Positions 1 to 7,208 of a DNA stretch of 25,609 nucleotides are shown piece after piece (the first letter of the stretch is position 1; each line of letters starts with the position of its first letter). The notes below the pieces were generated by a model that made no database searches, had not been told where the DNA came from, and saw only the letters and a program-made list of their open reading frames with translations. The stretch comes from CALKHQ01 sp050329975. Lineage in GTDB: Bacteria; Pseudomonadota; Alphaproteobacteria; CALKHQ01. The position numbers and the translations under genes were made by a program. The DNA lies in contig JBHJOG010000255.1 of assembly GCA_050329975.1 (NCBI GenBank), positions 1 through 25,609 on the forward strand, read 5' to 3'.

Positions 1-863
1 CCGGCCAGCTTCAGCATATCTTCCTCGGCCTCGTCGCCGACGATGTGGACGACGTCGTCGACCGTGATCATGCCCAGCAGCCGACCGTCGTCGTCGATCA
101 CCGGCGCGTCGACCAGGCCGTATTGCCGGAACAGGAAGGCGACCTCCTCCCGGTCCATGTCGATCGGAATCCGCTTGATGTCGGTCTTCATCAGGTCGGC
201 GATGCGGACCTTGCGCCGGCTGCGCATCACCCGGCTGAGGGCCACCGCCCCGACAAGCTTCATCCGCGGGTCGACGACGAACAGGTCGTAGAACTCGTCG
301 GGCAGCGCGTCGCTGTCCTTGCTGTCGCGCAGGTGATCGATGGTCTCGCCGACGGTCCAGAACTGCGGGACCATGACGAATTCGCGCTGCATCAGCCGGC
401 CGGCGGAGTCCTCCGGATAGGTCAGGCCCTGCTCGACAAGCAGCCGCTCCGGCCCGGGCAGCTCGGCCAGCACCTCGCGCTGCTGGTCGCGATCAAGATC
501 CTCGATGATCTCGAGCGCGTCGTCGCTGTCGAGTTCGGCGAGGGCGGCGGCAAACTCCCGGGCCGGCAGCACCTCGACCAGATCCTCGCGGACCTGGGTA
601 TCGAGATGGCTCAGCGTTTCCGCCAGCATCTCCGGCCCGAGGGTCTTGATCAGCAGCTCGCGCCGCTCGCCGCGCAGCCGCTCCACGAGATCGGCAACAT
701 CGGCCGCGTGCAAGGTTCCGACCAGCGCCGAGACCTCATCGTAGCGCTCCAGGTCGATCGCCTCGACGATCGCGCGCACCACGTCGTCGGTCAGCCCGTA
801 AAGGCCTTCCGCTTCGCCGCTCCCGGACTCCAGGGACTGCTCTTGCCGCACGGTTTCGGCCAT
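1..863 (-). CDS. mgtE: Magnesium transporter MgtE, N-terminal 287 residues (partial at left edge)
   Basis: MgtE is an inner-membrane Mg2+ channel/transporter gated by its own cytoplasmic domains. I translated the minus strand from the ATG at 863; the frame stays open to the window edge, where the gene is cut. The visible part holds the cytosolic MgtE N domain (roughly residues 25-160, helical repeats with motifs such as LHAADVADLVERL and LDSDDALEIIEDL) and the start of the paired CBS domains (about 165-285, with SAGRLM, VVDPRMKLVGAV and DAPVIDDDGRLLGMITVDDV). The acidic residues of these domains form the Mg2+ sensor in characterised homologues. The transmembrane pore domain lies outside the window. 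A GAGG element sits a few bases upstream of the ATG. The gene follows tRNA-Leu on the same strand, with a hairpin between them that probably separates the two transcripts. Confidence 0.93.
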   Translation of the reverse strand, partial: MAETVRQEQSLESGSGEAEGLYGLTDDVVRAIVEAIDLERYDEVSALVGTLHAADVADLVERLRGERRELLIKTLGPEMLAETLSHLDTQVREDLVEVLPAREFAAALAELDSDDALEIIEDLDRDQQREVLAELPGPERLLVEQGLTYPEDSAGRLMQREFVMVPQFWTVGETIDHLRDSKDSDALPDEFYDLFVVDPRMKLVGAVALSRVMRSRRKVRIADLMKTDIKRIPIDMDREEVAFLFRQYGLVDAPVIDDDGRLLGMITVDDVVHIVGDEAEEDMLKLA

Positions 864-898
864 GGCCTTGCCTCGGGTCCGAACCTGGTACAGAACAA

Positions 899-924
899 GG
901 GCCCGCGGTGCGACCCCCGGGCCC
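899..924 (-). terminator. Probable terminator hairpin between tRNA-Leu and mgtE
   Basis: A 7-bp all-GC inverted repeat (899-905 pairing with 918-924) with a 12-nt loop lies about 21 bases past the tRNA 3' end. On the minus strand it is followed by TTGTTCTG, a weak T-rich tract. It fits a terminator for the tRNA transcript, but the poor T run makes this moderate-confidence only. Confidence 0.5.
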
Positions 925-945
925 GATAACTAAGGCTGAAACTTA

Positions 946-1032
946 TGGTGCGGTCGAGAAGACTCGAACTTCCACGGGGTTTCCCCCACAGCGACCTCAA
1001 CGCTGCGCGTCTACCAATTCCGCCACGACCGC
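946..1032 (-). tRNA. tRNA-Leu (anticodon GAG)
   Basis: The minus strand folds as an 87-nt class II tRNA. The 7-bp acceptor stem is GCGGTCG/CGACCGC, followed by discriminator A and an encoded CCA. The D arm contains TTGGTAGA. The anticodon stem CAGCG/CGCTG encloses the loop TTGAGGT, which gives anticodon GAG and decodes CUC and CUU. A long variable arm (TGGGGGAAACCCC) is the leucine/serine/tyrosine hallmark, and the T loop is TTCGAGT. The gene is divergent from lipB, with only 47 bases between the tRNA 5' end and the lipB start codon. Confidence 0.96.
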
Positions 1033-1079
1033 CCAAGCGCCGTTGCCGGCGCATTGCTTGTGCACGGGGGAGATAGCAA

Positions 1080-1826
1080 ATGGCGGTCACAAGCGCAAGC
1101 GAGGGGACAAGCGCAAGCGAAGGGGTCGCGACCGAGCGGCCGGATGCGGCGGAGTCGGAGCGGTCCGCAGTCGAGTGGCGCATCGCCGACGGGCTCACCG
1201 CCTATCCCCACGCCGTCGCCGCCATGGAGGCGCGGGTGGCGGCGATCCGCGCCGGTACTGCCGCCGAGCAGGTCTGGCTGGTCCAGCATCCCCCGCTCTA
1301 CACCGGCGGTACCAGCGCCAGGCGCGAGGACCTGCTGACCCCCGACCGGTTCCCGGTCTATGCCACCGGGCGCGGCGGGCAGTACACCTATCACGGCCCG
1401 GGCCAGCGGGTGGCCTATGTGATGCTCGACCTCGACCGCCGCGATCGCGACATCCGGTGCTTCGTGCACGACCTGGAGAGCTGGCTGATCGCGGCGCTGG
1501 CGCGCTTCAACCTCCGCGGCGAACGGCGCGACGGCAGGGTCGGCATCTGGGTCGCCCGCGGCGGCGGGCGTGAGGACAAGGTGGCGGCGATCGGGGTGCG
1601 GGTGCGCAAGTGGGTGAGCTTCCACGGCATCGCGCTCAACGTCGAGCCGGACCTGTCGCATTTCGACGGCATCGTGCCCTGCGGCATCGATGCGGCAGCC
1701 GGTTCGCCCTACGGCGTTACCTCGCTGGTCGACCTCGGCCTGCCGGTGACGCTCGCCGACGCCGACCTGGCACTGCGGGCCGCTTTCGAGGAGGTGTTCG
1801 GCGTGCGGACCCTGCGCGCCGCATGA
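1080..1826 (+). CDS. lipB: Lipoyl(octanoyl) transferase LipB
   Basis: LipB moves the octanoyl group from octanoyl-ACP to the lipoyl domains of 2-oxoacid dehydrogenases and the glycine cleavage H protein; LipA then inserts sulfur. The 248-residue product has the signature RGGQYTYHGPGQ at about 98-109, the catalytic lysine at about K167 (DKVAAIGVRV) and the catalytic cysteine at about C201 (VPCGI). The ATG at 1080 is preceded by GGGGGAG. The first 30 or so residues are a low-complexity extension ahead of the conserved fold. They contain a duplicated TSASEG encoded by an 18-bp direct repeat, and are unlikely to matter for catalysis. It is the only plus-strand gene in the window. Its 3' end converges on the histidine kinase gene with 7 bases between the stops. 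Confidence 0.95.
   Translation: MAVTSASEGTSASEGVATERPDAAESERSAVEWRIADGLTAYPHAVAAMEARVAAIRAGTAAEQVWLVQHPPLYTGGTSARREDLLTPDRFPVYATGRGGQYTYHGPGQRVAYVMLDLDRRDRDIRCFVHDLESWLIAALARFNLRGERRDGRVGIWVARGGGREDKVAAIGVRVRKWVSFHGIALNVEPDLSHFDGIVPCGIDAAAGSPYGVTSLVDLGLPVTLADADLALRAAFEEVFGVRTLRAA
1089..1124 (+). repeat. 18-bp tandem direct repeat inside the 5' end of lipB
   Basis: Two adjacent 18-bp copies (1089-1106 and 1107-1124), identical except near the end where GAGGGG becomes GAAGGG. The unit is a multiple of three, so it stays in frame and encodes a doubled Thr-Ser-Ala-Ser-Glu-Gly stretch in the N-terminal extension of LipB. It looks like recent slippage. Confidence 0.85.
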
Positions 1827-1833
1827 GCCCGCC

Positions 1834-4071
1834 TCACTTCCGCGCGGCTGCCGCCGAGTCGAGCACGCTGCGTACCTTCGCGGCCAGGTCCTGGCGCCGA
1901 TAGGGCTTCTGCAGCAGCTGGATTCCGGGATCCAGCCGGCCGTGGTGCACGATCGCGGTCTCGGTATAGCCGGAGGTGAACAGCACCGGCAGCGCCGGGC
2001 GAAGCTCGCGCGCCAGATCGGCGAGCTGGCGCCCGCTCATGCCGCCGGGCATGACCACGTCGGTGAACAACAGGTCGAAGTCGTCCGCCTTTCGCAACGC
2101 CTCGATCGCTTCCGGACCGGTGCCTACCGGGACCACAACGTAGCCCAGCCCGTCAAGCTGGCCGGCCACGTATTCCCGCACCAGCTCGTCGTCCTCGACC
2201 AGCAGGATGCGCTCGTGCCCGCGCGATGCGGCCGGCTCGTCGGCGGCCTTCGCCTCGCCGTCGGCATCGGCGTCGGCGCGCGGCAGGTAGAGCCTGACCG
2301 TCGTGCCCTGGCCGACCTCCGAATAGATCCGGACGTGCCCTAGGGACTGCTTGACGAACCCGTACACCATGCTGAGGCCGAGGCCGCTGCCCTTGCCGAC
2401 CTCTTTGGTGGTGAAGAACGGCTCGAAGGCCCGCTCGATGGTCGTCGCATCCATGCCGGCACCAGTGTCCGACACCGCAATCATGACGTACTGCCCGGGC
2501 TCGACATCGGGCTGCTGCCTGGCATAGGCGTGGTCGAGATCGACATTGGCAGTCTCGATGGTGAGCCGGCCGCCGGTCGGCATCGCATCGCGCGCGTTGA
2601 TGCACAGGTTGAGCAGGGCGTTCTCCAGCTGGCCGGGATCGATCATCGCCAGCCACAGGCCCGGCGCGCAGGTGACCTCGATTTCGACATGCTCGCCCAG
2701 CGCCCGCGGCAGCAGCCTGCTGAAATCGGCGATCTGCTGGTTGACGTCGATGGCCTGCGGGTCGAGCGGCTGGCGTCGGGAGAAGGCGAGCAGGCGGCTG
2801 ATCAACTCCGCGCCACGCTCGGCCGCCTTCGCCGTCACCTCGGCCAGCGTCCGCAGCCGCTGATTGTCGGTCAGGCTGTCGGCCAGCGTCTCGGCATTGC
2901 CCAGGATGACGGTCAGCAGGTTGTTGAAGTCATGGGCGACGCCGCCGGTCAGCTGCCCCACCGCCTCCAGCTTCTGCGACTGGCGCAGTCTCTGGTTGAG
3001 ATCCTCGATCGCGGCGCGCTGCCGCTCGAGCGACTCCGCAGCGCCGTTGAGCACCACCATCAGCTGGCCAAGCTCGCCGCGCGGATGCGGCGGCGCGATG
3101 CGGGCGCCGAGATCGCCCTGGCCAAGGCTCTTCGCCATCGCCGCGATCCGCCCGACCTGGCGGCGGATGCTCACCTCCGCCAGCGCCCACACGCCAGCGA
3201 ACAGAAGGACCGATACCACAGCAAGCGTGACGATGTCCTGGAGCAGGCGACGGTTGGCGCTGGCATCGAGTTCGTCGCGCGGGAGCCCGACGAGGATCCG
3301 GACGCCGGGATCTGCCAGCCGGGACGCTCCGGCGACGGCCCAGACCTCGTCGCGGCCTTCGGTTACAACCTCGCCGACATGGGCGGCGCGATCGGCAACG
3401 GCGAGCTCGAACAGGCCGGTGTCCGCGATCGACGTACCGACGAGGGCTTCCCGCTGCTCCCCGGGCGTCCACACCAGCACTGTCCCGGCCTCGTCGACGA
3501 TCAGTACCTCCTGGGCGCCGTTCTGGGCCTGAGTGCTGTCGACGAAGACCCTCAGGTTGAGTGACGCCAGCAGCACGAATTCGAGTTCGCCCTGCGCAGA
3601 GCGCGCCGGGTGGGCAATCTGCAGCACAGGCAGGCCGGTCAGGCGTCCGAAGACCGGCTCCAGAGCGACCCCGCTCTCCAGGCCCGATGCCTCGACGAAG
3701 TAGCCACGGTCGGTCAGATCGAGATCGCGGCCGGTCTGCAGCGAGTCGCAGAACAGGCTGCCGTCGGGATTGATCGTGAGGAGTCCGGTATACTGCGGAT
3801 ACTCGTCGAGCACGTCGGACAGAAAGCGCGAACAGGCCCCCCGGTCCCCGGTCTCGAGATCGCTGGCGCGGGCCAGCCCGCTCAGCAGCTGAGTCGTTCC
3901 CAGGATCTTCTCGTCGAGCAGGTGGGAGATGGTCGCGGCCGTCGTCGACAGGCTCGCGACCGCGGCTTCGATGCCGCTTGCCCGATCCTGAAAGAAGCGA
4001 ACGCCCACAACAAGGCCCGGTATCAGGATCGCCAGCGCAACCAGCACCAGGAGGCGCGTACGAATGCTCAA
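1834..4071 (-). CDS. Membrane-bound hybrid sensor histidine kinase with C-terminal receiver
   Basis: A 745-residue hybrid kinase. In order: an N-terminal membrane segment (about 7-24), a periplasmic sensor region of roughly 240 residues that resembles a double-Cache domain, a second membrane segment (about 278-298), a HAMP-like linker, and a HisKA domain with the phospho-accepting His at about 380 (GGVAHDFNN). The ATPase domain follows, with the N box at about N492 (INARDAMPTGG), G1 DTGAGM (535-540) and G2 GKGSGLGLSMVYG (559-571). The C-terminal receiver (about 620-740) carries acidic residues VEDDE, phospho-acceptor Asp at about 671 (FTDVVMP), FTSGY and the conserved Lys in QKPY. The start is a TTG with GGAGG five bases upstream. 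No separate response regulator is encoded nearby, so the output partner is unknown. The ligand cannot be told from sequence. Confidence 0.93.
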   Translation of the reverse strand: MSIRTRLLVLVALAILIPGLVVGVRFFQDRASGIEAAVASLSTTAATISHLLDEKILGTTQLLSGLARASDLETGDRGACSRFLSDVLDEYPQYTGLLTINPDGSLFCDSLQTGRDLDLTDRGYFVEASGLESGVALEPVFGRLTGLPVLQIAHPARSAQGELEFVLLASLNLRVFVDSTQAQNGAQEVLIVDEAGTVLVWTPGEQREALVGTSIADTGLFELAVADRAAHVGEVVTEGRDEVWAVAGASRLADPGVRILVGLPRDELDASANRRLLQDIVTLAVVSVLLFAGVWALAEVSIRRQVGRIAAMAKSLGQGDLGARIAPPHPRGELGQLMVVLNGAAESLERQRAAIEDLNQRLRQSQKLEAVGQLTGGVAHDFNNLLTVILGNAETLADSLTDNQRLRTLAEVTAKAAERGAELISRLLAFSRRQPLDPQAIDVNQQIADFSRLLPRALGEHVEIEVTCAPGLWLAMIDPGQLENALLNLCINARDAMPTGGRLTIETANVDLDHAYARQQPDVEPGQYVMIAVSDTGAGMDATTIERAFEPFFTTKEVGKGSGLGLSMVYGFVKQSLGHVRIYSEVGQGTTVRLYLPRADADADGEAKAADEPAASRGHERILLVEDDELVREYVAGQLDGLGYVVVPVGTGPEAIEALRKADDFDLLFTDVVMPGGMSGRQLADLARELRPALPVLFTSGYTETAIVHHGRLDPGIQLLQKPYRRQDLAAKVRSVLDSAAAARK

Positions 4072-4085
4072 CCAGACCTCCGCCA

Positions 4086-4105
4086 GGGCCCGCTTTCGCG
4101 GTCCC
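4086..4105 (-). other. GAAA-tetraloop hairpin just upstream of the kinase gene
   Basis: On the minus strand the spacer between the VOC gene and the kinase forms GGG-a-CCGC-GAAA-GCGG-g-CCC: seven base pairs with one mismatch and a GNRA tetraloop. It ends about 9 bases before the GGAGG ribosome site of the kinase. No T run follows, so it is not an intrinsic terminator. A role in mRNA stability or translation is inference. Confidence 0.5.
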
Positions 4106-4121
4106 CGTCCCCATGCTGCCG

Positions 4122-4511
4122 TCAGACGTCCGGCTTCAACGCTTCCACCAGCGACAGCACATTGTCGTCCGGGTCGAGGAAATGGGCAAGGCCGCCGCCC
4201 CAGGGCTGAATTTCGGGCGCATCGAGGAACCGTACGCCGCGGTCGCAGAGTGCGTGGTAGGCAGCATCGAGATCGGGGACCGCCAGCGAAATGCCGATGA
4301 AGCGACCGACCAGGCTGTCGCCGTCTTCATCCTCCGGCACATCCTCTTCCAGGATCAGGTCGACGCCGTTTGCAAGCGGGAAAACAACATAGCCGTCCTC
4401 CGGTCCGCCGGCGGCGGAGACGAGACCGATCTGGTCGCGGTAGAAGGCCGAGGCGCCGACGATGTCGCTGACAAAGATCCGCACCGCGGCCAGCTTCAGT
4501 GCATTGGCCAT
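4122..4511 (-). CDS. VOC-family (glyoxalase/bleomycin-resistance-like) protein
   Basis: A 129-residue single-module vicinal-oxygen-chelate protein. The first half (KLAAVRIFVSDIVGASAFYRD, then GYVVFPLANGVDLILEE) and the second half (GRFIGISLAVPDLDAAYHAL, then GGGLAHFLDPDDNVLSLVE) show the two beta-alpha-beta-beta-beta units of the fold. The ending Phe-Leu-Asp-Pro-Asp-Asp-Asn is typical of the family. VOC members include metal-dependent lyases, dioxygenases and drug-binding proteins; nothing here identifies the substrate. The start lies 4 bases after the acylphosphatase stop, so it is probably co-transcribed, and the kinase follows 50 bases later. Confidence 0.85.
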   Translation of the reverse strand: MANALKLAAVRIFVSDIVGASAFYRDQIGLVSAAGGPEDGYVVFPLANGVDLILEEDVPEDEDGDSLVGRFIGISLAVPDLDAAYHALCDRGVRFLDAPEIQPWGGGLAHFLDPDDNVLSLVEALKPDV

Positions 4512-4515
4512 GCTT

Positions 4516-4815
4516 CTACTCCGTATCCCGTTGCTCGAAGCGGCGGCCGAGGCCGGCCAGATCTCCCGGCGCGGCCGGCACGACCGCCACCCCGTCGACC
4601 CGAGCGGCCGGCGGACCCTCCCGGCACGCCGCGACCATGGCTTCGACAGCCTCCGGCGGACCGACGAACACCGCCTCGACCGTGCCGTCGCGCCGGTTGC
4701 GCACCCAGCCGCGCAAGCCGAGAGACTCGGCTCGCCTCAACGTCCAGCCACGAAACCAGACGCCCTGCACCCGTCCGGTGATCGTCACGCGGCACCCCGC
4801 CTCGCCGTCAGCCAT
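4516..4815 (-). CDS. acyP: Acylphosphatase
   Basis: A 99-residue acylphosphatase, which hydrolyses the carboxyl-phosphate bond of acyl phosphates. The signature GRVQGVWFRGW at 14-24 holds the phosphate-binding catalytic Arg22, and the second motif RGWVRNRRDGTVE holds catalytic Asn40. The length matches the family norm of about 90-100 residues. I chose the ATG at 4815 because upstream in-frame codons lie inside the ATP12 gene and would add a non-homologous extension. The start overlaps the ATP12 stop in ATGGCTGA (8 bases), a translational-coupling arrangement. Confidence 0.94.
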   Translation of the reverse strand: MADGEAGCRVTITGRVQGVWFRGWTLRRAESLGLRGWVRNRRDGTVEAVFVGPPEAVEAMVAACREGPPAARVDGVAVVPAAPGDLAGLGRRFEQRDTE

Positions 4816-5512
4816 CGGTGCCCTCCAGCAGGTGCAGTATGCGCGCCGCCAGGTCGAGCTCCGCCCGGCGACCGGCGCGACGCGCGACCGCCTCATCGTC
4901 GTCGCCCCAGAGTTCCGCCTGAAACGCCTCGTCCAGGATCGATGCCGTCCAGGCGGCCTCGACCGTCATGACCCGATCGCGAACGGCAAGCGCCAGCACG
5001 ATCGAGCCGAGGATGGTGGCGAGATTGCTCATGGCGGCAAGGCCGAAGTCATCCATGCCCGACAGCTCCCGCCGCAAGACCGACACTGTCTGCGCGGGCT
5101 GCGGCACGTGGCTGATGCCGGTCGTCACCTGCAGCGGCGCGTCATAGTGCAGGAGCAGCCAGTCGAGCGGCGGCTGCCACAGCGCTTGCTGGCGGGCGAC
5201 AAGCGCCTCCGGCTCGGTCGCCCGGTAGCACAGCAGATCGGTCTCGGCGAACTGGACGACCTGCTCGATCACCTCTGCCCGGCGCGCCGACACCAGGTCG
5301 AGGGCGGCGTTGCTGATCCTGGTCAGCGGCATCGAGCGGGCGTCGATCCTGTCTCCCTGGGCATTCCACTCATCGCAGACCGCCGCTGCGAGCGGCCGGG
5401 TGGGAAGGGCGAGCCTTCCGCCGGCCGGGGTGCGGACCGGCCGGCCGTCGAGCTCCACCGCCCAGCAGCCGTCCGACGGTCGGCAGTCCGCGTGCCGGTA
5501 GGCCCGCTTCAT
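4808..5512 (-). CDS. ATP12-family F1-ATPase assembly chaperone
   Basis: In mitochondria Atp12 binds the F1 alpha subunit during ATP synthase assembly, and alphaproteobacteria carry the bacterial relatives. The 234-residue product has the family pattern: LDGRPVRTPAGG near 21-32, a conserved tryptophan in CDEWNAQ (about W49), DLLCYRATEPEAL at 92-104 followed by QQALWQPPLDWL, and the C-terminal DEAFQAELWGDDDEA at about 194-208. The ATG overlaps the stop of the upstream HAD gene by 4 bases (ATGA), and its own stop overlaps acyP. The atp operon itself is not in the window. The bacterial function is inferred from the family. Confidence 0.9.
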   Translation of the reverse strand: MKRAYRHADCRPSDGCWAVELDGRPVRTPAGGRLALPTRPLAAAVCDEWNAQGDRIDARSMPLTRISNAALDLVSARRAEVIEQVVQFAETDLLCYRATEPEALVARQQALWQPPLDWLLLHYDAPLQVTTGISHVPQPAQTVSVLRRELSGMDDFGLAAMSNLATILGSIVLALAVRDRVMTVEAAWTASILDEAFQAELWGDDDEAVARRAGRRAELDLAARILHLLEGTDG

Positions 5513-6192
5513 GCAGGCACCAGTTCATTCAGCAGGGCCGGCAGCTCGGCGCAGGCATTCGCGGTGCGGGTGGCGCCGGCGGCGCTCAATTCGGCGAGCG
5601 AGTGGTAGCCCCAGCCGATACCGATGGACGCAACCCCGGCATTGGCGGCCATCGCGATGTCGTAGCCGGTGTCGCCGATCACCACCACCCGGTCCCGCAC
5701 GACGCGGGTCTCGGCGAGCGCGCGGTGAACCATGTCGGGTGATGGTTTGCTCGCCGCCACGTCCGCGGTCTGCAGGGTTGCGAAGCGCTGTCGCAGCCCG
5801 TGCCGGTCCAGGGCCGAGAGCAGGCCGCGCTGGGACTTGCCGGTTGCGATGCCGAGAAGCCAGCCATCGACTTGCAGCGCATCCAGGGCCGCAGCCATGC
5901 CGTCATAGAGCGGCTCGACATGGTCCGGGTCACCGTGGAAGTCGTGGAACGCCGCGAGATAGGCGTCGACGGCAGTCTCCACCGCATCGGTCTCAAGCCC
6001 CACCGCCAGTTCGGCGATCGCCAGGTCGAGCTTGAGGCCGACCACACGGCGGACCTTCTCGTCGGGCGGCGCCACCAGCCCGACCGCGGCGAAGGCTGCT
6101 GCCATCGACGCGATGATGGTGTGCTGGCTGTCGATCAAGGTCCCGTCACAGTCGAAAAGGGCCAGCCGCAGTTCGTCGTCACGCATCGCCAT
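5509..6192 (-). CDS. HAD-family hydrolase, phosphoglycolate-phosphatase-like
   Basis: A 227-residue haloacid-dehalogenase-type phosphatase with all four motifs. Motif I is FDCDGT (nucleophile Asp14, acid/base Asp16), motif II the Thr in IATGKS (about 117), motif III Lys149 in ASKPSPD, and motif IV GDTGYD (Asp174, Asp178). The helical cap between motifs I and II is the phosphoglycolate-phosphatase/beta-phosphoglucomutase type. The substrate cannot be assigned. A second ATG at 6186 gives an 8-base overlap with the upstream pseudouridine synthase and is an equally reasonable start; from 6192 the overlap is 14 bases. Confidence 0.9.
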   Translation of the reverse strand: MAMRDDELRLALFDCDGTLIDSQHTIIASMAAAFAAVGLVAPPDEKVRRVVGLKLDLAIAELAVGLETDAVETAVDAYLAAFHDFHGDPDHVEPLYDGMAAALDALQVDGWLLGIATGKSQRGLLSALDRHGLRQRFATLQTADVAASKPSPDMVHRALAETRVVRDRVVVIGDTGYDIAMAANAGVASIGIGWGYHSLAELSAAGATRTANACAELPALLNELVPA

Positions 6193-7147
6193 CGGCCTCC
6201 GTGAAACCGAAGAACTGCCATGTCGCGCGCAAGTCCTCCGGTAGCGGCGCCATCACTGCCAGCCGCCCACCCGCTGGATGCGCGATATCGATCCGGCGTG
6301 CGTGCAGGTGCAGACGCTTGGCCACCCCGGCGCCCGACAGGAAGGCGTCTCGGCTGCCGTACTTGCCGTCGCCCAGGATCGGCGTGCCGATCGCCGCGCA
6401 ATGGACGCGCAGCTGGTGGGTACGTCCCGTGTACGGCTGCAATGCAAGCCAGGCCGCCCGTTTGCCGGCGTGGTCGATCACCCTGAGCGCCGTGACCGCC
6501 TTCTGCCCGTGCTCCCGGTCCACCTCCATCTGCTCGCCGGCGCGGCCCGGCTTCTTGGCCAGCGGTAGGTCGATGGTGCCGGTCGTGCGCTCCGGATGGC
6601 CGATCACGATCGCCCAGTAGAGCTTCTCGGCATCGCGGGCGCGGAACGCGTCGGCGAGCTTGCGCGCCGCCTTGGCAGAGCGCGCCAGCAGCAGCACACC
6701 GCTCGTATCCCGGTCGAGCCGATGCACCAGCCGGGGCCGCTCCGGCTCGTCGAACTGCAACGTGTCCAGCAGCCCGTCGAGGTGCCGCGACGTCCCGCTG
6801 CCGCCCTGGACCGCCAGACCTGCCGGCTTGTCGATCGCGATCACGTCCCGATCCATGTGCAGCACCCAGCTGCGCACCTCGGCCGTCTCGGCGGCAGAGA
6901 CCGTGGTCGTCACCGCCGGCCGCGGCGCTGCCTCCGGCGCGTCGCCGAGCGGGGGCACCCGGACCACCTGGCCCGGCTTCAGCCGCTGGCCGGCCTTCGC
7001 CCGCTTGCCGTCGACCCGAACCTGTCCCGTGCGCAGGAGCTTTTCCAGCCGGCCGTGACTCAGCTCCGGTGCGATCCGGCGGAACCAGCGATCGAGCCGA
7101 ACGTCGTCATCGTCGGGCGCGACGGTGCGGCTTTCTACGGCGGTCAT
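6179..7147 (-). CDS. RluA/RluC-family 23S rRNA pseudouridine synthase
   Basis: This enzyme isomerises uridine to pseudouridine in RNA. Numbered from the ATG at 7147 (322 residues), it has an N-terminal S4 RNA-binding domain (about 17-75, VRLDRWFRRIAPELSHGRLEKLL and GQVRVDG) and then the catalytic domain. The catalytic domain contains IDKPAGLAVQGGSG and the RluA-type motif HRLDRDTSGVLLLA with catalytic Asp145; later come YTGRTHQLRVH and GDGKYG. The S4 domain and length fit RluC, which modifies three 23S rRNA sites, but RluA-family paralogues are hard to separate by eye. An in-frame ATG at 7219 would add 24 residues, but its GGAGG abuts the ATG; the 7147 start has GGGAGG at usable spacing. Confidence 0.9.
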   Translation of the reverse strand: MTAVESRTVAPDDDDVRLDRWFRRIAPELSHGRLEKLLRTGQVRVDGKRAKAGQRLKPGQVVRVPPLGDAPEAAPRPAVTTTVSAAETAEVRSWVLHMDRDVIAIDKPAGLAVQGGSGTSRHLDGLLDTLQFDEPERPRLVHRLDRDTSGVLLLARSAKAARKLADAFRARDAEKLYWAIVIGHPERTTGTIDLPLAKKPGRAGEQMEVDREHGQKAVTALRVIDHAGKRAAWLALQPYTGRTHQLRVHCAAIGTPILGDGKYGSRDAFLSGAGVAKRLHLHARRIDIAHPAGGRLAVMAPLPEDLRATWQFFGFTEADGDA

Positions 7148-7208
7148 CCCGCCTCCCACGCCCACCTCGCTCGCGGGGCGAGGAACCTGCAGTGAGTGGC
7201 ATCCGCCG

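Noticed and set aside
45..929. A 294-codon plus-strand open frame over mgtE
   Set aside because: It is antisense to a clear MgtE reading frame with N domain and CBS motifs, and its translation resembles no family I know. High GC content opens such frames.
2530..3564. A 344-codon plus-strand open frame over the histidine kinase
   Set aside because: It is a complementary-frame artefact of the kinase gene; no ribosome site or family motif supports it.
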